From: Bacteroidales bacterium
GTDB taxonomy: Bacteria; Bacteroidota; Bacteroidia; Bacteroidales; WCHB1-69
Direction of reading: 5' to 3'
DNA length: 64,000 nt
NCBI GenBank assembly: GCA_017554325.1
Contig: JAFZIP010000007.1
Location: 124,001 to 188,000 of the forward strand
The position numbers were made by a program, and so were the translations under genes. Positions within the stretch are counted from its first letter, which is position 1, and the number at the start of each line of letters is the position of its first letter. Positions 32,801-41,800 of this stretch are shown piece after piece. The notes below the pieces were generated by a model that saw nothing but the letters and a program-made list of their open reading frames with translations, had not been told where the DNA came from and did no database searches.

Positions 32801-33256
32801 ATGAAAAAAGTACTTAGTTTATTCATCGTAACAGCTTTTGTTTTTTCCGCTTTTGCGCAGGATGCCAATACGGACAAAAACAAGAAAGTGAAAGAACCTG
32901 AAATCACCTTTGAAACATTGGTTCATGATTATGGCAACATTATGCAGGGCGACAATGGTACTTGCGAATTCGTGTTCAAGAACACGGGCAAGGCCGATCT
33001 TCTGCTGACCAATTGCCGTTCCAGTTGCGGTTGCACGGTTCCTGAATGGCCCAAGGATCCCATCGCTCCGGGTAAAAAGGCCACTATCAAAGTCAAATAC
33101 AACACTCAACGAGTGGGTGCTATCAACAAATCCATCACGGTGGAATCCAATGCGGTCAACAACCGCGTGGTGTTGAACATCAAGGGCAATGTTTCCCCGA
33201 AACCGGTGGAGGCTGCTCCTGACAATAATGCCACTCCGCTTAAAGAGAATAACTAA
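32801..33256 (+). CDS. DUF1573 secreted protein (first of a tandem pair)
   Basis: A 151-residue exported protein: signal peptide 1-19 (ending SAFAQ), then an immunoglobulin-like DUF1573 domain (HDYGNIMQGDNGTCEFVFKN, CRSSCGCTVPEWPKDPIAPG, IKVKYNTQRVG, SITVESNAVNN). The CRSSCGCT cysteine cluster is typical. ATG 32801 starts the signal peptide. Function unknown; a DUF1573 paralogue follows after 14 bases. Confidence 0.85.
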   Translation: MKKVLSLFIVTAFVFSAFAQDANTDKNKKVKEPEITFETLVHDYGNIMQGDNGTCEFVFKNTGKADLLLTNCRSSCGCTVPEWPKDPIAPGKKATIKVKYNTQRVGAINKSITVESNAVNNRVVLNIKGNVSPKPVEAAPDNNATPLKENN

Positions 33257-33270
33257 TAAAACGAACAGCA

Positions 33271-33666
33271 ATGAAAAGGTTGATAATCCTGTGCTTGATG
33301 ATAGGCGGACTTTTCGCTTTGCAAGCCCAGACCACAAAAACTACCCCGTACAAAGGCAACGGTGCTGAGATTCAGTTTGACAAACTTACTGTTGACTTCG
33401 GTACTTTGAAGGTCGGGGATGTGAAGACCGTCACCATCACGTTCACGAATATCGGCAAGAAGCCGTTGATTCTGGACGATGTGATCTCCTCGTGTGATTG
33501 CACCACCGTGGAATGGTCCAAGCAACCGATCATGCCTGGCAAGAAGGGCACGATCAAGGCCACCTATACCGCCAAGCATACAGGTTTGATCAGCAAGCGC
33601 CTGACGGTGTTGTCAAACGCCAATACCGACAGGGTGATATTACAACTGAAAGGGGAGGTGAAGTAA
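33271..33666 (+). CDS. DUF1573 secreted protein (second of a tandem pair)
   Basis: 131 residues: signal peptide 1-18 (ends FALQAQ) and one DUF1573 domain (VDFGTLKVGDVKTVTITFTN, SSCDCTTVEW, IMPGKKGTIKATYTAKHTG). Clearly paralogous to the gene just upstream and probably in one operon. The tmRNA gene begins 20 bases after its stop. Confidence 0.85.
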   Translation: MKRLIILCLMIGGLFALQAQTTKTTPYKGNGAEIQFDKLTVDFGTLKVGDVKTVTITFTNIGKKPLILDDVISSCDCTTVEWSKQPIMPGKKGTIKATYTAKHTGLISKRLTVLSNANTDRVILQLKGEVK

Positions 33667-33686
33667 TCTTCCCCTTTCATTCCTCC

Positions 33687-34074
33687 GGGGTCGTTTGGTT
33701 TTGACAGCAAGTTCGGGGGATTGTAAGCAGGCCGGAGTTTGTGAGCCGATTCCGTTAAAAGTCAACTCTCGATGCCAATAAACGGCGAAACTTCTTATGC
33801 ATTCGCAGCGTAACCGTTGCGGATCCTGCCGCGCAGACAAGGTCTGTAGCCGCGGGCGCTTCCCCGGAAGTTTTTCGGTCCAACGTCCGGTCAGAAGTGT
33901 CATAAAAGGACAGATAGCGAGTGTGTGCTTCGACGCATGAGCGAAATTTCAGAAGATAAGCTGCCGCGAGGTCTGTCTCGTACCATGCGGTGGCCGACAA
34001 GCAAACGAAGACTAAGCTTGTAGAAAGCAATCTTGCGGCATGTTTGGACGCGGGTTCGACTCCCGCCGGCTCCA
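33687..34074 (+). ncRNA. ssrA: transfer-messenger RNA (tmRNA)
   Basis: Rescues stalled ribosomes. 5' GGGGTCG pairs with CGGCTCC near the 3' end (two wobble pairs), with a T arm GCGGGTTCGACTCCCGC. The tag reading frame resumes at GGC 33784 and reads GETSYAFAA then TAA (33811-33813), close to known Bacteroides tags such as GETNYALAA. Length 388 bases to the discriminator A. CCA not encoded. Typical stem-loop/pseudoknot region between tag and 3' end. Confidence 0.95.
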
Positions 34075-34108
34075 CTTTGAACGAGGGAAACGTTCCCTGA
34101 AATCAACA

Positions 34109-34152
34109 AAAATGCACTGATAATCAAACGATTGTCAGTGCATTTCTTTTTC
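34109..34152 (+). terminator. rho-independent terminator after tmRNA
   Basis: Stem AAATGCACTGA / TCAGTGCATTT (about 34110-34120 and 34135-34145), then CTTTTTC. A smaller hairpin AGGGA-AACGT-TCCCT lies upstream at 34084-34098. Confidence 0.75.
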
Positions 34153-34175
34153 GGCTTTATCGTAGCGATAGCATG

Positions 34176-34348
34176 TTAATCGTGCACACATCGTACGCTA
34201 TAGGCATTCTCTTTTTGGGTGATCATGTCGTAAATCAGGTAGCAATTACAGTCTGCCATGTGGCAGTGCGCTTCGGTGCTGCTGGTGGAGAGGATGACCA
34301 CAAATAGGCGTTGCCCAGCAGGTTTTCATACCGCTGCGTGTTCATGTT
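34176..34348 (-). pseudogene. frameshifted C-terminal fragment of a second FISUMP-domain gene
   Basis: Closely similar to 35865-36037, the end of the giant FISUMP protein. It still ends SVRCVHD and TAA (the giant ends SVRCIQD), so it came from a separate paralogue rather than a simple copy. It has a 1-base deletion near 34290 (GGAGAGG against GGAGAAGG) that breaks the frame, and homology stops abruptly at 34348. The ATPase gene 34326-35675 ends inside it. Confidence 0.85.
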
Positions 34349-35675
34349 CAGTTTTAATCAATTGCCATAATTTGTCAAACCATCCTGCCAATGGCGCCGG
34401 ACTGCTGAGCAAACCGCCATTGAATTGCAAATTCAGCATGGAAAAACGAATGCGAACAGACGGGTTGTATTTTTTGTTGTATTCAGACAAACTGTTACCA
34501 TTGATATTTTGCTCGGCCTTAACCTCTATGGGGATAATCTGGTCCTCCCACTGCAGCACAAATTCGACCTCTGCTTTTCTGTCTGAGGTCCAGTAACTTG
34601 GCATCTGGTCGTCCAACAACGGCATCAGTGACTGCAAAACGGCATTTTCAGCCATAGCTCCCTTGAATTCTGTATAGTTCGCAACAGGATCTGTGATAAC
34701 TGTTGCCGGCAGATGTGCCAGACGACGGAGCAAGCCGCAGTCACATGCATACACCTTAAACGCATCGGTATCCTGATATGCAGAAAGAGGCATTCCTGGT
34801 TTCGTGATATCATATACTCTGTATATCATTCCGGCATCTTCAAGCCATAAGAGTGCATCTTCATAGTCTTTGGAACGGGCACCCGTCTTGATAACCTTAT
34901 AGATGAACTTACGATTTTCTTTTGACAACTGGGCAGGCAAAGAGTGCCAAATGGCACGAATACGCGGTATCTCGCGAGATTCAGCATATTTGACGAAATC
35001 AAGCTCATAGAGGTCTAGAATATCTTGCAGGATTGACTCAACCGCGCCCACTCCTTTGTTATCAAGCCATGCAACTATAGCTTCAGGCATACCTCCCGAC
35101 ACTTGATAGCGGCGATATTCTGTACGCAATTTGTTGAGTACAATCTCTGGAAGATGACGAATTTCTGTCAATGAATCAATGTAGGCATACGTTTGAGCGT
35201 CACTTGCCCGCAAAAACTCCTTGAAACTTACAGGGAACATTCGCATAGTTTTGACCTTACCGACAGGCACTGTCATTTTGCGTTTCTTTACCGCCACTCC
35301 CAATAGAGATCCTGCTGCTATAACATGGTATTCAGGAGCTTCTTCACAAAAATATTTCAAACTGTTAAGAGCTTCCTCGCACTCCTGTATCTCATCGAAA
35401 ATGATAAGTGTTCGACCAGCAATAATGGGATAATCGCAGTAAAGTTCAAGTTCTTTCAGCAAACGCTGTGGTGATTTGGTGATTTGAAACACCGATTTCA
35501 GCTCCGGCTGACGGTCAAAATCAAACTTCACACAGTAGTCGAAACATGTTCTGCCAAAGGTTTCCATGGCCCATGTTTTCCCAATTTGGCGCGCTCCCAT
35601 CAACAAAATCGGTTTCCTGTCGGATGCGTCTTTCCATAGTTTGAAACGCTCAATGATATCTCTTTTAATTTCCAT
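34326..35675 (-). CDS. AAA ATPase with DUF4143 domain
   Basis: A 449-residue protein: Walker A MGARQIGKTWA near the N terminus, Walker B TLIIFDEIQECE, a winged-helix linker and a C-terminal DUF4143 domain with the nuclease-like signature (AEVEFVLQWEDQIIPIEVKAEQN). Such ATPases are common accessory genes of unclear role. Its last residues (EHEHAAV) are encoded by the 3' end of a FISUMP gene fragment, so the tail is a fusion product. A -7 element is at 35735-35742. A second, distinct DUF4143 ATPase lies at 44009-45145. Confidence 0.85.
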   Translation of the reverse strand: MEIKRDIIERFKLWKDASDRKPILLMGARQIGKTWAMETFGRTCFDYCVKFDFDRQPELKSVFQITKSPQRLLKELELYCDYPIIAGRTLIIFDEIQECEEALNSLKYFCEEAPEYHVIAAGSLLGVAVKKRKMTVPVGKVKTMRMFPVSFKEFLRASDAQTYAYIDSLTEIRHLPEIVLNKLRTEYRRYQVSGGMPEAIVAWLDNKGVGAVESILQDILDLYELDFVKYAESREIPRIRAIWHSLPAQLSKENRKFIYKVIKTGARSKDYEDALLWLEDAGMIYRVYDITKPGMPLSAYQDTDAFKVYACDCGLLRRLAHLPATVITDPVANYTEFKGAMAENAVLQSLMPLLDDQMPSYWTSDRKAEVEFVLQWEDQIIPIEVKAEQNINGNSLSEYNKKYNPSVRIRFSMLNLQFNGGLLSSPAPLAGWFDKLWQLIKTEHEHAAV

Positions 35676-35734
35676 AATTCACTAAATTGTGTCTTTTTGT
35701 GTAGTGTCGATACACTTTTCGCTATTTTCCGATG

Positions 35735-35742
35735 CAAAGATA
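35735..35742 (-). promoter_or_regulatory. -7 promoter element before the first DUF4143 ATPase
   Basis: Reads TATCTTTG on the minus strand, 59 bases before the ATG at 35675. Confidence 0.5.
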
Positions 35743-35800
35743 AAAAATTTTTCTAAACCACAACAGACTTCCTTTTCAAGATTATAATCGGGATTTCACC

Positions 35801-35839
35801 ACTGACAAAACAGGGCGTGCCCATTGGACACGCCCTGTT
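35801..35839 (-). terminator. terminator of the giant FISUMP gene
   Basis: Arms AACAGGGCGTG (35809-35819) and CACGCCCTGTT (35829-35839) around a 9-base loop; on the minus strand followed by TTTTGTC. It starts 26 bases beyond the giant gene stop. Confidence 0.7.
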
Positions 35840-35864
35840 AAAATATCGTTACGATGGCATCAGG

Positions 35865-38800
35865 CTAATCCTGGATGCATCGTACGCTATAGGCATTCTC
35901 TTTTTGAGTGATCATGTCGTAAATCAGGTAGCAATTACAGTCTGCCATGTGGCAGTGCGCTTCGGTGCTGCTGGTGGAGAAGGATGACCACAAATAGGCG
36001 TTGCCCAGCAGGTTTTCGTACCGCTGCGTGTTCATGTTGTACATGCCGGAAGGTCTCCAGTCGAAACCAGTGCTGTTGTCTCCATTGTTGTATAACCAGT
36101 AGTTGGTTGAACGCAAGGTGTGGAGATCTGCATTGTTGAGAAGCTCGAAATCTTCCTCGTTGGGCAGGAACCAACCCTGGGGGCAAATGCCCTGGATGCG
36201 GGTGGATCTTGTTGGTCTGCTGGCATCAGCAGCATCGTACCAGTCGTACAGGCGACCGAAGATGGTCACATTCTCTTCCGCATTAGGATACAGGCTGCTC
36301 TGATATTCGTAGATGTTGGTAATCTCGCGACCGTCATAATAGTGGAGGGTTCTGAGGTTCTCGGCCATCCAGCACTTGTTGCCGATATTGACAGAAGGAT
36401 AGGTGTTGTGGTCAACATCCTCAAGCGGCTCGCAGAGACGGTACCATATTGCGTAAACCGTCAAGTTTTCGGCAGGCATCAGCTCCGGCACCTCAGGATC
36501 CCATCCGTCAAAACGCCATTTTTCCTTCGAAGTGGTGTATTCGGTAATGGGCTGACGATAGAGGAAGGTGTCCACTTTCAGTTTCACATCTCCGTCCATG
36601 TAGGTGATGGTAAAGGTGTCAGGCGCGAAGTAAGCGGTAAAGGTGCTGTCACTGATGAGGCTCACCGTACGCGGATTGTCAGTGTTGCCGTCGTTCCATT
36701 GATCGAAGAAGTAGCCGAGGGTAGGTGTAGCGCTGATCTCGTAGTTGAGGAAGTGCTTGGCCGCTGGGTTGCTTCCGCTCACACTGCCCATTTCTGTATT
36801 GTCGCTCAACACGTTCAAGGCGTAGGTATTGGTGTCGAAGATTGCCTTGAGACCGATGGAGAACATACTGGTGATTTGGGCAGGAGCGGTGTAGGTAGCC
36901 TCGGAGGTGGTGGCAAAGTCGGTGTAGCCGGCAACGTTATCGCCAGTCTGCCATTTGCTGAAGTGATATCCTTCATTGGCATCGGCAGAAACAGTGAAAC
37001 TGGCACCTGGTGCCAAATAAGCCATCATGGCGTTGTTGCTGGAATAGGCGTGGGTAAGGTCATTCTCTGCGTTCTGGAAAGCGGTGGTACCTCCTTCTTC
37101 AATGTTCTTCAGTATGCTTACCACAGCGCCCCAATTCACATTAAGGGTATAAACCACCGAATCGTAGTAGTAGGTCTGGTCGGTCTCGTGCACTGCGTAA
37201 ATATGGTAAGTACCCTGGGTGATAAGTCTGGGAACGTTGTAATCGTTCGTAATGTAACCAGTCTCCGGGTTGACCTTGACGGAGGTAACGTTCTCTACAA
37301 GACCATAACGCACGTTAACATTGTGCGGGTTGTTGAGAGTGGGTGTGTAATTGTTGAAGTTAATCATCGTATAGCCGGTGAATTCATCCTCGCTCCAAGC
37401 CAGCTCGGCGTGGGTGGTGTCGAAGTTGGCGGTAGCGGTGAGGTCCTCGGTGGAGGTCAGGGTAGGATCAGTGCCCAGGACCACATTGCCGTTGGTCCAG
37501 TTGACGAAATGGAAGCCAGCTTCAGGAATAGCGGTAAGGGTTGTGGTGCTTCCCTTCAGGGCGGTAGCCTGTACCTCTGTCATGGTCGTCGTAGTGGCGA
37601 TGGTCTGCGCCTGATTGCTGACATCGGTGTATGCAACCTGTACGGTGCCGAGTTCGCTCTGGCCATTGGCCACAGCTGCGTTGATATTGTAAATGTTGAT
37701 GTCAAAGGTGGCTATCATCGTGGTGTCGCCCGTCATCGTAATGGTGATTGACGATTTGGCGGGGAACCTGTCGGGGTTCGTCACGAAGTATTCGTCGTAA
37801 GAGGCGTTAGCGGAGAGGTCGTGCTGTCCTTCGTCGCTCCAGCTGGCCACATGGTATAGCTGGATGGCAGCGGCGTTTATGGTAACATCGGTGCCAGGCA
37901 GGACACAATAGATATTTTCGGTAGAAGTCGGGTACGTGTTGGAGGATGATGCGTTGTCCAGCGTCACGCTTCCCCACTGTGGGTTGTTGCTGGCCAGTGT
38001 CAGGGTGTCTGGATTTTTGACCGTGAGGGTGTAGGTAACCTCGTCCGAAGCATAATCGCTGTTGCCGGTGAAGGTGGCTTTGATAGTTGTTTCACCAGCG
38101 GCCACGAAGGTGATATCTCCCGTAGCGTTGATGGTGGCAACGTCGGTGTTGGTCGAGCTGTAGGTCACTGTAATGTTGTGGGGGTTGCTCAGCGTCGGGA
38201 AGGTGACGTGGTTTTCGAAGCCAACGTAGCCGCTCACGCCTTCTATGGGCACTGGCTGGTCACCAAGCTGCCATGCCAGATCGGCTTTCCATTCAACGTT
38301 GATGACCTGATCAGCATCAGTCATGGTAAGTGTCGGGTTGTTGGTAGTGGAGTTGGCCAGCGTTCCGCCACCCGCCACTGTGTACTGATTGAAGGTGTGA
38401 CCCGCTTGGTTTTCATGACTAAGGTTGAGGCTGATTACATCGCCATTACCGCCATAGAGTACGTTGTTGTACTTAATACCCGTACCATACGTGGTGATGC
38501 CACTGACGTTATACACTGTATCCGTACCTGCGTTTGCTACTGTCACGCCTTCGCCTCCGGTGATGGAGCGTACTTGTTTGCCTTGATGATGCCATCCAAA
38601 CTCTTGTGTGTAATACGTATTGATAATGGTGTAATTGGCACCGTTATTACCGCCATCACGTCCAATGGTGGAACTCCAGTTGGCAGCCATTGCTGGCGTA
38701 AACTCTGTTGGCGCAAAGAGACAGTTATGAACGATTGTTCCAGATTGGCTCCATCCTACCAATCCACCGCAGTTGTATGTGTTATTGGTTGTGATGAGAC

Positions 38801-41800
38801 GGCCGTCAAAGATACAGCCCTCGATAGTCGTTCCTGTGGAATTACCTACAAGGCCACCATGACTACCATCTCCGTCTTTGCTGGCCGTGATGGTAACGCT
38901 CGAGCGGCAGTTGATCAGATTGCAGTTGCCAATGGCCCGGCCTGCTATTCCGCCTGCATAGCCATATACACCCCCATCCACCGTACCAGCGGTGTGCAGG
39001 TTTTTGATGGTCGCGCCGTTGATACTACGGAACGGTCCTGCATCGTCAGCTGTGGCTGTGGGGAGGTTCAACGTGATGGTATGTCCGCCACCATCGTATG
39101 TGCCGCTGAACATAGTGGAGGGAGAACCTACCATGTTCGTTACATCGCTGATGTCTGCCGTTTGAAGGAAGACCTTATTTTCATAGGTGTTGCCAGCGTT
39201 AACCTTTTGTGCTAACAGATTCCATACGTCGGTAGAAGGAATGATGTACGGGTCGGTTTCCGTTCCGGAACCTTGGAAGTTCCACTGCGCCGTCAGTTCC
39301 AAATTTTCTGCCGGCATCGTGGACGGAATAGCCGGAATCCATCCATCGAAGACGAGATTCTCACGCGTCGGGTTTGCCGGTGCCACGATAGTCGTTCCGT
39401 AGTCCTGCGTGATAGGTGCCACGTTTGTACCACCATTGCTGTTGAATGAAATGGTGAACTGGCTGGCGGCGAAGTTCGCTGTGATGGTGCTGTCCGAGGT
39501 TACAGTGATGGTCTGGGTGGACTCAGCAAGGTCGGTCACGGTGGCACCGTTGCTCCAGCTGCCTACGTGGTAGCCGGTGTTGGCCGTGGCTTTGAAGATT
39601 ACCTCAGCGCCGTAGTTGACCTTATAGGTGCTGGTACCGGTAGCATCAGTTCCATGGGAAACGATAGCGTCGTTTCCTGTATTTACAACAGCCAAAGTGC
39701 CCATGGTCTGGTCGTTGGTTTTGAGTGTCAGAGTGAAAGTGTCGATGGCGAAAGCGCCTGTGATGAGACTGTCTCGGGTCAGGGTGACATACTGTGTCAG
39801 ATTGTTGCCACCGATGTTGTTCCAGCTGGCGAGGTGATAGTGATCGATAGGGGTTGCAACCACCTTCACCGTGGTGTCATAATCCACAATGTATTCATTT
39901 GCGTTGTTGCCTTGCACCACACCAGCAGGAAGTTGGTTTGGCGCACCTTCCGGTTTTACGGTGCCTCTGGTGGTGGGGTTAGAATTCAAGGTCAAAGTGG
40001 GCTTGTGGACGAAATAAGCCGTAAGGGTCGTGTCTTTTGTGACAGTGAAGGTTGTGCTGACAGCCACGTTGCTGTTCAAAGCCGCCTCATCGTTCCACTT
40101 CTGCATGTAGTGGTGCTCGGCGGGCGTAGCGTTGATGGTCACCGTGGTACCGCGTGGCAGGGTGTATGTCCCGTTGCCGTTGTCGGTGATGCCAGCGGTG
40201 ATGCCGTCCAGCGCCACCGTACCATTTCCGTCAGCGGCGAGAGTCAGGACGGCAAAGTAATCCACTGTGGCCTCCACATTGTATCCTGGCATGGTGAAGG
40301 TCCACTGCCGACACTGTTGACATTGTTGATCAGGCATTACTTCCATCAAATCATAATCAACCAGTGGTGTTGCATTGTGGTTAAGGAAAGAGGTTTGGCC
40401 TGCATGCCAGTTGCTATTGTTTCCAGTATTAAGACTGGTATATGTAACATCGTTATAAATAACTGCGGTGCCTGGTACGTCAGCACCATTTCTTGTGAGG
40501 TTCTGTATCGGGCCGTAATTTCCGCTACAGAAAATATAAGCATGACCATCAGTCCAAACGGCTTGATTGGTTGATACGTTGATGTTTTCCATCATCACGG
40601 TACCATAATACCAGTTGTTCCAGCCCCCGGCCCCGTCATATCCGCCAGTGACTGTTCCGTCCTTGAATGTGATCGATTTGCCAAGTACATTATTTTGTGC
40701 ATATACATAACCGGTCAGTGTATGATTATTGAAATCTATTTCACCCTCCGAGGCGGTGAATGTTAGGTTAGCAGTTATGTCTGTATTAAACAGGAGCCGC
40801 GAACCCGGATGACTGTTGAAGTTGTTGACTGCCGTTGTTACATCCGAACTGGAATTAATCTCATAGGTGGTCGGGCATTGCAAACTCCTGATAGGCTTTG
40901 TTCCGCTGTAGGTGACGGTGACGGTCTCACCTGCTCGTGCAGTGCTGGGGCTGAAGGACCAATTGTCGGCATCCTCCGTACCTTGTTTCAAGGTGACGGT
41001 GTATTGGGAGGCTTCGAAATTGGCAGTGAGGGTAGTGTCGCCCGAGACAGCGAACGACTTACCGTCTGCCGTACCTGCCACGTTGTCATTTTCGTCAGTC
41101 CAGTTCTTTAAGTGGTGATATAATTTGGGAACGGCCAAGATATCACAGGTCTGTCCATAGGTATAACGATAGGGCTCAGTACTGGCAGGAACCATCTCTT
41201 TGATGACGATATCATCAACATAAAAGACATCGTCAAATTTGTTGACAGAGTTATCTTTTGTATAATACCAAGCGAAAGTGTGGTTGCCAGCAGATACCTC
41301 ATAAGTGTCTGTTGTCCATCCTTCATTGCCGCTTTTGGATAACCTCTGCGTGCCATCTATAGAGAATATACCAAAATCCCAGCCGACTTCACTGGATATG
41401 CGGCTGCGGAAACTGATAGAGCCGTTGTGAGCTAAGTTGATGTTGAGGGTTATGGTAGATGTCGAATTAGGATTTCCAGCGTTGCCGCTTTTGATGCAGT
41501 AGGAGCCCGTTTGGCCAGATACATTTGACACCACTTTCCATTGACCTGTGCCGGTGATGGTCCAGCTACTTGGAATACTGCCACTCTCAAAATCCTCTGT
41601 CTGGGTAACTTGTTTGATAAATACATTTCCTTTCGTGGGGTCGTTGAGCGCGATTGACACGTTGTGTGTATCAACTGCAAAGACGGCAGTATAGGTAATT
41701 GTGGCCGAAGGAGTGAAAGTAAGCGTGTTGGTGGTTACTTTTTGGTCGTCCAGACTGTTGGTCCAGTATTTGAAGTGATAATGAGCATCGGGGGTGGCAG

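Noticed and set aside
36120..37751. 543-codon open frame antisense to the giant gene
   Set aside because: The giant gene has clear domains and a signal peptide on the other strand; the antisense translation shows no recognisable domain.
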